Positions 35,960-45,560 are shown, counted from the stretch's first letter. The stretch is DNA of 64,000 bases from Alkalihalobacillus sp. YIM B00296 (GCF_020179385.1 NZ_JAIBLJ010000017.1:309-64308); one strand, 5' to 3'. Translations and numbers: made by a program. Notes: generated by a model from the letters alone, not told the origin.

Positions 35960-36230
35960 TTATTGTTCCCGACGCCTATGGTGTTCAGCTAGAGTATTAA
36001 TCGCATTATGCCAATGTGAATCTGGTACATCTGGAAATGATAGTTCACCTGAACCTTCTAAACCCATAACATTCACTAAGATGATTCCATTTTACTCGTG
36101 TTAGTAAATTTTCCAGCTTAAAAGTACCATCTTTATATCCTTGGATAAATCCATTGTGAATGAGTACTGAAATCATTGGATAGCTGGATTATCAGAGCTA
36201 GATCGTACTCCTGATAAACATATCTGGTTT
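35960..36230 (-). pseudogene. Decayed SLH-domain gene, 3' remnant
   Basis: On the minus strand the fragment LIHNGFIQGYKDGTFKLENL, typical of an SLH repeat, is followed after a frame break by IILVNVMGLEGSGELSFPDV and then PDSHWHNAINTLAEHH. It ends at the TAA whose complement is 35960-35962. This is the end of one SLH repeat and the start of the next. The 5' part is missing. Bases 36231-36336 show nothing more I can support. Confidence 0.72.
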
Positions 36231-36336
36231 GCTCAGAAACTTCTACAAAATTAACCAAATTTCCAGGAGATATATCATTTTATTTGAAAATTAGTTTTAT
36301 GAAAACAAAATTAACTTGTCATATATAGTAATAAAA

Positions 36337-36394
36337 TGTCGAAATAGATAAAAAATTAGTAGAATTTGCACGGACACTTTGATAATGTTATAGA
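36337..36394 (+). promoter_or_regulatory. Spo0A-box match and promoter of the SLH glucosaminidase gene
   Basis: TTGCAC (36366-36371), a 17-bp spacer and TATAGA (36389-36394) form a promoter. A perfect TGTCGAA heptamer at 36337-36343 lies just upstream of the -35, an activator-like position. Binding is not proven. Confidence 0.45.
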
Positions 36395-36419
36395 ATAGTA
36401 ATTTATAAGGGGGATGAGT

Positions 36420-38333
36420 ATGCAATCGCATATGAAGAAAATTGCTTCAGCATTAGTCTTAACTTTATTGATGTCTTTTGTTGCTATGCCTGGTGTAAAT
36501 GCAGCAGACGACATAACAGGACACTATGCTGAAAAAGAAATGAGGGCTTTAAACGAAAAAGGAATCATGAAAGGAGATAGTCCTGGGACTTTTTCACCTA
36601 ATCGTGCTGTAACTCGTGCAGAATTTTCAGCATTCGTGAAAAGGGCTTTAGAGCTGAACCTTCCGATTGATCCAAGTACAGGATCTTTTAATGACGTGGA
36701 ACCCGATGATTGGTTCTATGACGCAGTAAACCAATCGGTCGCTGCAAGTATCATTACAGGATATCCAGATGGTAATTTTAGACCAAATCAAAAAATCACT
36801 CGTGAAGAAATGGCTGTTATTATGTACCGTGCCTTACAATACAAAGGAATTGAGATGCAAGAGATTTCTTTAGCGTTTAAAGATAAAGAGATGATTCATA
36901 AGGACTTTATTGATGAAGTTTCCATGGTGGCATCTGTAAAGCTCATTGCAGGTTATCCAGATAATACATATCGTCCAAAGGACAATACAAAACGTGCTGA
37001 TGCGGCGATCGTGATCTATCGGATGCTGAACATCATCAGCCCGCCGCCAGTACTTGAATACAGTGTGGCAAACATCACTTCCGCTGGTGAATTAAAAGAA
37101 GTGAATAAATATGAAACGTATAATAATGCGAAAAATGCATTGACTTCTCCAGATTCACAAGTTGTCATGAAAGGGAAAAAGATTGTATGGATGAAGAGCG
37201 GCCTTACAATTTCAAATGGGTTTACGATCATATATGACAGCATCAAATTCAGTTCAAATTCAACATATGTAACGACAGGAACAGAAATGAAATTCCATTC
37301 TGCAGGGGAGACCTGGGTGGAAGTCACTGTAGCGGATACTCGAGGCTATGTGAAAAAGGATAGTGTAACATTAACACCTTATCAAATGTTGAATGGGAGA
37401 TCTTACTACTCTGTAAATTCGGGCAATCTTTATCACTATATATATAGTCCTACACTTGATCGTTACAGCGGAATTATAATCGGGAAAGCTCCATCTTTCA
37501 TGAATACAGGTACTAAATATTATAGCTGGGATGGAAATGAGTTTTATAATACTGCGGGTGATAAGGTCGGACAGGCTTATCAGTATTATCAATACCTGCC
37601 TTTGTATACAAAAACAAAATACACAGCTCAACAGTTAGACTCTTTCATTAGAAATTCATATCCAGATACCTATAAAAATAAATATCCCAAGTCCCCGTTA
37701 GAAGGTACTGGGGAAATATTCAAAAGGGTAGAGGATAAGTATGGGGTGAACGCATTATATTTCTTATCACACGCTATCCATGAAAGTGCATGGGGTACTA
37801 GCCGTATCGCAGTAGATAAGAACAATTTATTCGGTTTAGGTGCAGTAGACAGCGACCCGTATGGAAATGCTATCACTTTTGAGTCTTTAGAAGCAGGAAT
37901 CGAAGAGGCTGCGGTAAAGTATATCATTCCTAAATACTTTACCAAGACAAATTATATTTATCATGGTGCGTTTTTAGGGAACAAAACGATGGGGATGAAT
38001 GTAAAATATGCATCAGACCCATACTGGGGTGAAAAAATAGCAGCATATATGTATAAGGCTGATAAATTTTTGAAAGGTGGAGACTTAGGTAATCATCAAT
38101 TAGGATTGACGAATGCTACTTCATTGAATGTGCGTAGTGAACCTAAGGTAGTTTCCGGTAACGATATTTATAAATTTTCAAAAGTGGGGACGAGTGTCGC
38201 TATCTTGAGCGAGTCAAAACAATCAGATGGTACTTGGTACCAGATCGTTCCCAAAAGGTCTTATCCTAAAGCATATATTTTTGGCAACGGGAATTATGGA
38301 ACTTTTGCAAAAAAAATCAATGTAGCAAAATAA
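36420..38333 (+). CDS. SLH-anchored N-acetylglucosaminidase (autolysin)
   Basis: About 637 residues from ATG 36420 (AAGGGGG six bases upstream). Signal peptide (about 1-29), three SLH repeats (about 33-205, with VTRAEFSAFVKRAL, ITREEMAVIMYRAL and TKRADAAIVIYRML), then a middle region (about 215-400) with SH3-like phrasing (ADTRGYVKKDSVTL). The glucosaminidase domain (about 425-560) has the catalytic glutamate in HAIHESAWGTSRIA and the GLGAVDSDPYG loop. A C-terminal bacterial SH3-like segment (TSLNVRSEP) ends the protein. It should hydrolyse the glycan strands of peptidoglycan while bound to the pyruvylated polymer. The csaB cluster follows directly. Confidence 0.92.
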   Translation: MQSHMKKIASALVLTLLMSFVAMPGVNAADDITGHYAEKEMRALNEKGIMKGDSPGTFSPNRAVTRAEFSAFVKRALELNLPIDPSTGSFNDVEPDDWFYDAVNQSVAASIITGYPDGNFRPNQKITREEMAVIMYRALQYKGIEMQEISLAFKDKEMIHKDFIDEVSMVASVKLIAGYPDNTYRPKDNTKRADAAIVIYRMLNIISPPPVLEYSVANITSAGELKEVNKYETYNNAKNALTSPDSQVVMKGKKIVWMKSGLTISNGFTIIYDSIKFSSNSTYVTTGTEMKFHSAGETWVEVTVADTRGYVKKDSVTLTPYQMLNGRSYYSVNSGNLYHYIYSPTLDRYSGIIIGKAPSFMNTGTKYYSWDGNEFYNTAGDKVGQAYQYYQYLPLYTKTKYTAQQLDSFIRNSYPDTYKNKYPKSPLEGTGEIFKRVEDKYGVNALYFLSHAIHESAWGTSRIAVDKNNLFGLGAVDSDPYGNAITFESLEAGIEEAAVKYIIPKYFTKTNYIYHGAFLGNKTMGMNVKYASDPYWGEKIAAYMYKADKFLKGGDLGNHQLGLTNATSLNVRSEPKVVSGNDIYKFSKVGTSVAILSESKQSDGTWYQIVPKRSYPKAYIFGNGNYGTFAKKINVAK

Positions 38334-38429
38334 TATCAAAAAATTAGGGGATACGGCTATTTCTAGTTGCATTCCCTTATGTTATGTTAATATTAGTTTT
38401 TTATATGTAAATTTTAAGGGGAACTAGTT

Positions 38430-39170
38430 ATGACGTTAAATAAAATAGATGTGATGGGTGTTCCATTTATCGATTCATCAATGGATTCATTCATTAAACA
38501 CCTTCATGAATCACATATAGTGAATGATAGTAAAGCTTTTGTCATTACAGCAAATCCTGAGATTGTAATGTATGCCAGTGAAGATGTGGGTTATAAGAAT
38601 GTATTGAATGATGCAGATTATATCACTCCAGATGGGATCGGGATTGTAAAAGCAGCACGAATTCTTGGAACTCCAATTAAAGAAAGGGTTTCGGGTTTCG
38701 ATATAATGTGTAACCTCTTACAGATTGCAAATGAAAATCGCTTTTCCGTTTATTTGTTAGGTGCAAAAGAGGAGGTATTACAATCTGCAGAAGCGAATAT
38801 TCAAGCTACTTATCCTAATGTAGATATAGTCGGCTCGCACAATGGATATTTTGAATGGGAAGATAAAGAAATTGTGAATGAAATCCGACAGCTTAGACCT
38901 GACATGATCTTTGTGGCTCTTGGTTTGCCAAGACAGGAAAATTGGATTGCTGAAAACATCCATTATTTTGATAAAGGTATTTTCATGGGAGTTGGTGGTA
39001 GTTTTGATGTGTTTGCCGGGATTGTGAAACGCGCTCCTGTAATCTACCAAAATCTGCACTTGGAGTGGTTCTATAGATTAGTGAAACAACCTTCAAGAGC
39101 CAGAAGGATGTTAGCATTACCAAGATTCATGTTCAAAGTGTTCGAACAGAAAGTAAAGGGGAAAAAATGA
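38430..39170 (+). CDS. WecG/TagA/CpsF family N-acetylmannosaminyltransferase
   Basis: 246 residues, family GT26. Motifs include ITANPEIVMYA, ADYITPDGIGIV (with the conserved aspartate), RVSGFDIM, GLPRQENWIAE and FMGVGGSFDVFAGIVKRAP. TagA adds ManNAc to undecaprenyl-PP-GlcNAc. A second, clearly paralogous copy lies at 53545 in the teichoic acid block. This one overlaps a flippase by four bases and is followed by csaB, so I infer that it serves the ManNAc-containing secondary wall polymer used by SLH proteins. Lacking a membrane helix, it should act at the inner membrane face through its basic C-terminus (PSRARRMLALPRFMFKVFEQ). Confidence 0.9.
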   Translation: MTLNKIDVMGVPFIDSSMDSFIKHLHESHIVNDSKAFVITANPEIVMYASEDVGYKNVLNDADYITPDGIGIVKAARILGTPIKERVSGFDIMCNLLQIANENRFSVYLLGAKEEVLQSAEANIQATYPNVDIVGSHNGYFEWEDKEIVNEIRQLRPDMIFVALGLPRQENWIAENIHYFDKGIFMGVGGSFDVFAGIVKRAPVIYQNLHLEWFYRLVKQPSRARRMLALPRFMFKVFEQKVKGKK

Positions 39171-40729
39171 GCGGAACATTTGTAAGAAGTACACTGATTT
39201 TGACTATTGCAACTTTGATCTCTAAGATCCTGGGAAGTGTTTTCAGGATTCCTTTACAAAATATTGCAGGTGATGAAGTATTAGGGATCTTCACACTTGT
39301 CTATCCAGTCTATATGACAGCGCTGATCTTATCCGTGGCTGGTATTCCGTTAGCTATATCACAGCTTATATCAAAAGCTAAAGTCAAAAATGAACAAAAA
39401 GAGATCAGGAACATTTTCGTCACATCAAGTATTTTAGCGGTACTGTTCGGTTTATTTAGCTTCAGTTTGCTTACAGGGTTATCTGAACAATTAGCTCAGG
39501 TATTAGGGGGACAGAATACTAAGCTATCAATTATTATAGTCTCCTTAACGTTATTGATTGCACCATATATGGCTGTTTATAGGGGGTTTTTTCAAGGCTA
39601 CGAAAATATGACGCCGACAGCTTTTTCCCAAGTAATCGAACAATTCATCCGTGTCGCTCTAGTCATTATTATTGCCTATTACACAGTAAGCATGGATTTC
39701 AGCAATGAGATTGTGGCTGGTGGGGTAATGGTTGGCTCGTCAATCGGGGCTCTATTATCACTCGTTTATTTGCGCTACCTTTTTCAAAAGTCGCCTTTAA
39801 AACCTTATTCAGAAGATAAGTATAGTTTGAAAGACTTTAAAACAACCAGCAGAAAAATATTGAAGGTTTCCTTGCCGATTTGTGTAGGTGCTTTGACGAT
39901 GGCGCTTTTAAATGTTGTTGATTCCTTATCAATTCCGTTCAGCTTGAAGGTGGCGGGAGTAGAAGGTACGGAGATCAATTATCAATATGGCCTATATGGA
40001 CGAGGATTATCCTTGGTTCAAATTGCCACAGTATTCTCTACTTCCATTGTGCTTCCTTTGATCCCCTTAATAAGTAGGAACCTTGCTCAAAAAGATTACG
40101 GGAATGCCAACAAAATAATTGTTAAGTCACAAAACCTTGCACACCTTTTTTCATGGCCGGCAGCAATAGGATTGCTCACTTTAGCTATACCACTGAACCT
40201 TGGTTTGTTTACAGATTTGAATGGAAGCCTCGTTCTTGCATTGATTGGACTGAGCTCAGTGTTTACGTCCTTGACTGTACTTGGAACAGGAATTTTGCAG
40301 GGGCTTGAAGAGTCCAAGATGGCTGCATGGATTATTGTTTTCGGGGCACTTATGAAAGTCGTATTGAATTTTATTTTTATTCAATTATATGGACTTGTTG
40401 GTGCAGCAATCTCCACATTGCTTATTTATGTCCTTCTTTGGCTCATAAATTCTTATTTCATTTGGAAAAAAACAAAAGTTAAGATTATTTCAAGAGAGAC
40501 TTTTGTACAGTTTGGTTCGTCGATATTGATGGGGGCGATTATAGGTGTTCCTACCCTACTACTAGGTCTGCAAGGGTGGGGAAGAATCGAGGCCCTTCTT
40601 TATAGTTTTGGATCAGTGCTCGTAGGAGCTGTTATATATATTATTGCAATTATCTCACTTAAAGGGATATCGATAGAGGAATTAAATCGAATTCCTGGTG
40701 TAAGGACATTAAGGAAGAAAAACAGTTAA
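39167..40729 (+). CDS. Polysaccharide flippase, MATE/PST superfamily (SpoVB/MurJ-like)
   Basis: 520 residues and about 14 membrane helices. The N-terminus (TLILTIATLISKILGSVFRI) and internal VYRGFFQGYENMTPTAFSQV segment are typical of the SpoVB/oligosaccharide flippase family. It starts inside the tagA-type gene (ATGA overlap), so the two are translated together. I infer that it flips the lipid-linked secondary wall polymer, or its repeat, across the membrane. A role like MurJ in lipid II export is the alternative. Confidence 0.87.
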   Translation: MSGTFVRSTLILTIATLISKILGSVFRIPLQNIAGDEVLGIFTLVYPVYMTALILSVAGIPLAISQLISKAKVKNEQKEIRNIFVTSSILAVLFGLFSFSLLTGLSEQLAQVLGGQNTKLSIIIVSLTLLIAPYMAVYRGFFQGYENMTPTAFSQVIEQFIRVALVIIIAYYTVSMDFSNEIVAGGVMVGSSIGALLSLVYLRYLFQKSPLKPYSEDKYSLKDFKTTSRKILKVSLPICVGALTMALLNVVDSLSIPFSLKVAGVEGTEINYQYGLYGRGLSLVQIATVFSTSIVLPLIPLISRNLAQKDYGNANKIIVKSQNLAHLFSWPAAIGLLTLAIPLNLGLFTDLNGSLVLALIGLSSVFTSLTVLGTGILQGLEESKMAAWIIVFGALMKVVLNFIFIQLYGLVGAAISTLLIYVLLWLINSYFIWKKTKVKIISRETFVQFGSSILMGAIIGVPTLLLGLQGWGRIEALLYSFGSVLVGAVIYIIAIISLKGISIEELNRIPGVRTLRKKNS

Positions 40730-40781
40730 TGGGAAGAACTGTTCGCAAAAAAACCCTAATAAATAACAAATCAGATGTTTT

Positions 40782-40788
40782 TTCGACA
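40782..40788 (-). promoter_or_regulatory. Spo0A-box match
   Basis: A perfect TTCGACA (complement of TGTCGAA) upstream of the decayed tagO copy. Single heptamer only. Confidence 0.3.
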
Positions 40789-40918
40789 ATTTTGCTAAAG
40801 TCTTTTATTTTATAGAAAAAATTATGATATAATTTTCATTATAATGTAGAAATTCATTCTTCTATTTAACTAGGGTACTGTTATTGACTGGATAAGAGAT
40901 AAGGTTTATAAGGAGAAC

Positions 40919-41340
40919 GTTTTTAAGTATACTGTTTCAACGTTATTCCTATGCTTTTTTATCGTCGGTATTATTAACACCACTATAAAAAAATTCGCGA
41001 TAAAAAATTTGAGCCAAGGATCAGCCTGATAATCGAACCCATAAAAGTCATGCCACGCTTGTGGTCTAGATATCTACTTAAGTTACCTTACTGAATTTTA
41101 CTTATTTTCTCCTGATAAAACAATACATGATTCCTTTACTTACAGCCAGATTGGTCGTAATAGCAACTGGTTTTTTTGATGATATTTTCGAAAAATCACA
41201 TAACATCAAATTGCTGGTCAAAACATTACTGCTGGTATTGTTATCTATGGTAGAGTAGTCGACAATTTTATCAACTTGCCGATATTAAACTTCTTTCAAA
41301 GAGTAGCTAGTACACGGAATTTAAAAAGCATGCGTAATAT
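40919..41340 (+). pseudogene. Decayed tagO-like glycosyl-1-phosphate transferase gene
   Basis: With AAGGAG at 40910-40915 in front, a frame without a start codon gives VSTLFLCFFIVGIINTTIKK and then FAIKNLSQGSA before a stop. Downstream, MPRLW matches the MPRLGG motif of TagO. After another break, FFDDIFEKSHNIKLLVKTLL matches the DDILELSAIVKLLGQ region of the intact gene at 54634. At least three stops or frame breaks interrupt it. The catalytic region after about 41250 is missing. It lies exactly between the flippase and the DUF5693-type gene. Confidence 0.82.
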
Positions 41341-41379
41341 TAACAGATGAGTTGGGAATAGGAATAGTGAATACGACAA

Positions 41380-41426
41380 GGGGATGACCCAATAGGAAAA
41401 GTGTCAGACACTTATGGGGCAGCCCC
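41380..41426. repeat. Hairpin repeat with GTGTCAGACAC core
   Basis: AAGTGTC/GACACTT forms the inner stem. Outer arms GGGGATGACCCAATA and TATGGGGCAGCCCC pair imperfectly, and TTATTAT follows. It shares CAGACACTTATGGG with the element at 23044-23137. Terminator function is possible. Confidence 0.6.
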
Positions 41427-41477
41427 TTATTATATTCATCCTTACTAACACGACTTACTCAGAAAGGGTTGTTTTAG

Positions 41478-43334
41478 TTGAAGAAGTGGTTATGGATCAT
41501 CCTTTTACTTTCATTAACTGTTACATCTATCAGTCTATATGAACGTAGTAAAGCAGAATGGAATTACAATACATATGAAATCGCGGTTCCTTTAAAAGAA
41601 GTTGAAAGCTTGATACGTCAAGGGGCGGATGAAGAGGATGTTTTTAATGGATTGAAATCATCGGGTGTAAATGCTATTAGTGTTCCTCCAGAATCCATTA
41701 AAACACTGGAGAATAATGGTGAAATTTTATCTCTTAATCAGAAAGAGTTCAATCGGTTTGCTCTTCTTTCTGGATACCCAATGGATGCATTTCCAGAAAA
41801 AAAAGGTTTATTTGTTAGCATATTAGATAGCACATTTCCTGTAGCTGAATCCCTAAAAAAAACATTTGGTGATAATAATATAAAGAATATTGAAATGAAT
41901 GAGCGAAAATTTATTTATATAGAAGGTGACCCGAATAAAATAAAAGATCATTTCTTAGGTTATTCAGAGGACAATTTTAAATTGATCGAAGGCTATGGTT
42001 TTTCGAGGATCCTCCATGTGCCAGTTTCAGATATTACTGAAAAAAATAAATTTATTTGGGAACAAGCTCTGACAATAGATGAAAAAGCAGATCAAATGTT
42101 ATTTAGAGGTAATGAAGCCCTAGGATATCCAAATAATCCTGTGAAATGGGCAAATAGACTAAAAGAAAATGGTATATCCATATTATCTATAGAACTTTTT
42201 CATCAAAATGGCTTTGAAAGTCTAGCAAGAGCTAATGATCTTAATGTGACTCGGTTGATAAGTTTGGATCTGGAAAGTGCTTCTCCTGTGGATATTCGGG
42301 GAAAGGCTATTAGAGCAGTAAAAGAACGAAATATTCGGGTTTTATACTTTCACATTAAAACTTCAGGAGAACCAGAAGAGAACCTAAAGGAGAATATAAA
42401 GTTCTTCAAAAGCGTGAATAGTTCTATGCCTCAACTATTCAAGTTAGGTGAGCCAGATTCATTTAATAAACTACCAAAACCATTTTGGATGTTAGTTATG
42501 GCATTATTAAGTTCAGTGATGTTTGTAACATTAGCGGTAGAAACTCTTTTGAAGCCAAAGATTGCAATAGTTACGGGTATAGGTCTTTCGATAATGTCGA
42601 TTGGATACCTTGTTTTTGGATCTGATTTACTGTTGAAAATGATTGCATTAATAGTTGCTATTATAACGCCTGTATATGCTGCCTTAGCTCTGAGAACTAT
42701 AAAACGGAAAAGAGATATTTTATTACAGTATGCTCGGGCTATAGGTATAAGTTTTCTTGGTATCTGGATTCTTATCAGCCTTTTATATGGAACTGAATTT
42801 TTATTGCATATAGGACAAGGTTTCAGAGGCGTAAAAGTTCTTTATGTGTTCCCAATCATATTCACAACAATATTTGTTGTCTATCATATATATGATGATA
42901 GGAAATTCGATCTTCAACAACTGAAGAATCTGTTAGCCTTGCCAATTAAATACGGCCATCTTATCTTATTGTGTATTTTAGCAGGGATACTTTTATATTA
43001 TATAAGTAGAACTGGGAGTTTTGGTTCAGTGTCTACATTTGAACTGATGTTCAGACAAAAATTGGAAGACCTATTATATGCAAGACCTAGAACAAAGGAA
43101 TTTCTTATAGGGTTTCCGTTCTATGTCCTTTCCCTGTATTTCTTCATGATAAAAATGAAAAAAGCAGCATTTGTTTGTTTGATTCCTGCTATAATAGGGT
43201 GGCTTTCTCTAGTAAATACATTTACTCACCTGCATATACCTTTATACGTTTCTGTTTTAAGAAGTATTTACAGTTTATCATTAGGACTGTTCGTGGGAGT
43301 AGTATTCATCATTGTCTTTAAAAGCAGGGCGTAA
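41478..43334 (+). CDS. DUF5693-type membrane protein of the csaB cluster
   Basis: 618 residues from TTG 41478 with GAAAGG upstream. One N-terminal helix (about 2-20) is followed by an extracytoplasmic domain of about 310 residues, which includes the repeated phrase KSSGVNAISVPPESIKTLEN and HIKTSGEPEENLKENIKFF. About eight membrane helices follow (about 335-615). Proteins of this kind (I recall the name DUF5693) are commonly encoded beside csaB in SLH-producing Firmicutes. Biochemical function is unknown. A part in assembly of the pyruvylated polymer is inferred from context only. Confidence 0.85.
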   Translation: MKKWLWIILLLSLTVTSISLYERSKAEWNYNTYEIAVPLKEVESLIRQGADEEDVFNGLKSSGVNAISVPPESIKTLENNGEILSLNQKEFNRFALLSGYPMDAFPEKKGLFVSILDSTFPVAESLKKTFGDNNIKNIEMNERKFIYIEGDPNKIKDHFLGYSEDNFKLIEGYGFSRILHVPVSDITEKNKFIWEQALTIDEKADQMLFRGNEALGYPNNPVKWANRLKENGISILSIELFHQNGFESLARANDLNVTRLISLDLESASPVDIRGKAIRAVKERNIRVLYFHIKTSGEPEENLKENIKFFKSVNSSMPQLFKLGEPDSFNKLPKPFWMLVMALLSSVMFVTLAVETLLKPKIAIVTGIGLSIMSIGYLVFGSDLLLKMIALIVAIITPVYAALALRTIKRKRDILLQYARAIGISFLGIWILISLLYGTEFLLHIGQGFRGVKVLYVFPIIFTTIFVVYHIYDDRKFDLQQLKNLLALPIKYGHLILLCILAGILLYYISRTGSFGSVSTFELMFRQKLEDLLYARPRTKEFLIGFPFYVLSLYFFMIKMKKAAFVCLIPAIIGWLSLVNTFTHLHIPLYVSVLRSIYSLSLGLFVGVVFIIVFKSRA

Positions 43335-43366
43335 ATATTATTCAAAATTGAGAGCAAGGTGTTAAG

Positions 43367-44476
43367 ATGAAACTTGTTATTTCAGGCTATTATGGCTTTA
43401 ATAATATTGGAGACGAAGCAATTTTGGCATCTATAATTCAATCACTGAAAGATGTTCAATCAGATATAGAGATTGTCGTTCTATCGAATACACCAGAACT
43501 TACATCATCCACATATGGTGTTGAAGCTGTAAACCGTTGGGAGTTAAAAGCAATCATAAAAGCATTGAAAGACAGCGATGGTCTGATTAGTGGCGGGGGG
43601 AGTCTGTTACAGGACCAAACGGGATGGAAAAGCGTGTCCTATTATTCTGGTATAATGTATTTGGCTAAACTATTAAAGAAGCCAGTTTATATGTATGCAC
43701 AGGGTGTCGGTCCGGTAGATAGGTTGTTAAATAAATGGATTATAAAAGTCGTGTTGAACAAAGTCAATCGGATAACCGTACGGGATGAAGAATCCAAAAA
43801 GCTATTAGAAAGATTAAATATTAAGCAAAATATAAGTATAGTCCCAGATCCGGTAATGGGATTCAAATCAGAAAAATTGAACAGTGATTGGATAACTGAT
43901 CAAGATTTCGATAAACCTGTAGTCACTGTATCCGTGAGGGATTGGAAAGAACTTGAAGATTTTAAAAGGAAAGTTGCTGCAGCATTAGATGCTTTGGTTG
44001 ACCAAGAAAAGGTAGAAATTGTATTTCTCCCAATGCATGGTTGTCATGACTATGACACATCACTCGAAGTAGCCAAACATATGCAAAATCCTTCTAGAAT
44101 TGCTCCATATGACGCATCTATTGAAGAAAAAATAGCTATTATTGATTCTTCAGAATTCTTATTTGGTATGAGATTACATTCCTTAATTTTTGCTGGGGTG
44201 GTAGGAACACCATTTTTGGCACTATCATATGATCCTAAAATCGATTCATACTCAAATTTAATCCTTCAACCTGTAGCTGGGCATGTAGAAAAAGATGATT
44301 TAAATGATCTTTCACAGATATTACTAAAAAACTATCAATGCAGAGAAGAACTATTAGATTTAATGAGAGATACTACAGAAGAAATGAAGATGACAGCTAA
44401 AGAAACAGCAAAATTAGCTATATCGATTATTGGTTCAAATAAAAGCATATTGAAATCCAGGGAGGAAGCGAATTGA
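43367..44476 (+). CDS. csaB: Polysaccharide pyruvyl transferase CsaB
   Basis: 369 residues. The N-terminal VISGYYGFNNIGDEAILASI and the LISGGGSLLQDQTGWKSVSYYSG motif define the CsaB family. SPDPVMGF-like IVPDPVMGF and FGMRLHSLIFAGVVGTPFLAL (with conserved R, H and S) complete the signature. CsaB transfers pyruvate from phosphoenolpyruvate to the terminal ManNAc of the wall polymer, which creates the ligand for SLH domains. At least four intact SLH proteins are encoded in the preceding 24 kb. The start, ATG 43367, is 32 bases after the DUF5693-type gene, and a terminator follows, so csaB ends this unit. Confidence 0.94.
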   Translation: MKLVISGYYGFNNIGDEAILASIIQSLKDVQSDIEIVVLSNTPELTSSTYGVEAVNRWELKAIIKALKDSDGLISGGGSLLQDQTGWKSVSYYSGIMYLAKLLKKPVYMYAQGVGPVDRLLNKWIIKVVLNKVNRITVRDEESKKLLERLNIKQNISIVPDPVMGFKSEKLNSDWITDQDFDKPVVTVSVRDWKELEDFKRKVAAALDALVDQEKVEIVFLPMHGCHDYDTSLEVAKHMQNPSRIAPYDASIEEKIAIIDSSEFLFGMRLHSLIFAGVVGTPFLALSYDPKIDSYSNLILQPVAGHVEKDDLNDLSQILLKNYQCREELLDLMRDTTEEMKMTAKETAKLAISIIGSNKSILKSREEAN

Positions 44477-44537
44477 TTAAACCTCCTTCTTTTCTTGATT
44501 GGGAATCTTACTTGTTGAATTTAGTGATATATTAAAA

Positions 44538-44564
44538 AAAGCCCTAGAAAGGGGCTTTCTTTTA
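44538..44564. terminator. Terminator after csaB
   Basis: AAAGCCC/GGGCTTT stem with flanking A and T runs. Confidence 0.78.
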
Positions 44565-44597
44565 GTTTGGAGATCCTTTGTGTCATTCTATACTGTG

Positions 44598-45560
44598 CTA
44601 ATTGTTTTGATCCTCAATACTTAAATGTGCCTTTAGACTATGAGAGATCTCATCCACGCTTGTCTGATCTAACATATAATAGAAGACACCGTTATTAGAA
44701 TTTTCCCCTCTTAGTTCAAGCGATTCTATTTTATTGATTTCTCCAGCATAACCATGAAGTCCTACGATTTCTTTAAAATTCAAATCCATCTGTATATTTC
44801 CTTCTAATCCATCGATTACATCATCATATTTAGTGATAGAACTGAATCTTGTCCCTTTTTCAATAATAGCTTTAATTACTTGTCGTTGTCTTTCTCCACG
44901 GCCAATGTCACCAGTAGGATCTTGTTTACGCATTCTGACAAAGGCTAAGGCCTCTTCACCATCTAATTTTTGGATACCTTCATGAAGGGTGATGGCATTC
45001 TGTCGATCTTTACTATCTTGAACAGAAAACGTTTTAGGAACCTCAACCTCAATGCTACCGAGTGCATCAACTATATCAATAAACGCTTTAAAATCAACCC
45101 TTACATAATGATCCACTGGTACATCAAACAGATTCTCCACACTTTTTACAGCAAGATCCACGCCACCATAGGCATGTGCATGATTGATTTTATCCATACC
45201 TCTTTGTGGGATTTCAACATAAGAATCCCGAGGGATACTGACCATTTTTACAGATTTATCTTTCTTATTGAAGGTGGCTAAAATCAGTGCATCAGAACGA
45301 CTGACCCTTTCACCTTCACGAGCATCAATTCCAATGAATAATACAGAAAAATTGTCTTCGATGACATCAACTTTTTCCTCACGAAGTTCTGATTTTTCTC
45401 CTCTTTTTAATTCTTGCACTGAATTATCAGTTGCATTAACTAATTTGAAAGTTAAGTAGGAACCATATCCAATTATACAGAAAATCGTTAAAAATAGTGG
45501 AATAAATAAAATACGTCTATGACGACGTTTCTTTTTCTTTCTTAATTCTGTCCGATACAT
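44598..45560 (-). CDS. LCP (LytR-CpsA-Psr) family glycopolymer ligase
   Basis: About 320 residues from ATG 45560, seven bases after GAGGAG. A short basic cytoplasmic tail (RKKKKRRHRR) and one membrane helix (about 15-37) are followed by the LCP domain with FSVLFIGIDAREGERVSRSD, SIPRDSYVEIPQRGMDKINH and FVRMRKQDPTGDIGRGERQR; these include the arginines that bind pyrophosphate. LCP enzymes (TagTUV) join teichoic acid or other glycopolymers from the lipid carrier to peptidoglycan. It lies next to both csaB and the tag genes, so it might attach either polymer. Confidence 0.92.
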   Translation of the reverse strand: MYRTELRKKKKRRHRRILFIPLFLTIFCIIGYGSYLTFKLVNATDNSVQELKRGEKSELREEKVDVIEDNFSVLFIGIDAREGERVSRSDALILATFNKKDKSVKMVSIPRDSYVEIPQRGMDKINHAHAYGGVDLAVKSVENLFDVPVDHYVRVDFKAFIDIVDALGSIEVEVPKTFSVQDSKDRQNAITLHEGIQKLDGEEALAFVRMRKQDPTGDIGRGERQRQVIKAIIEKGTRFSSITKYDDVIDGLEGNIQMDLNFKEIVGLHGYAGEINKIESLELRGENSNNGVFYYMLDQTSVDEISHSLKAHLSIEDQNN

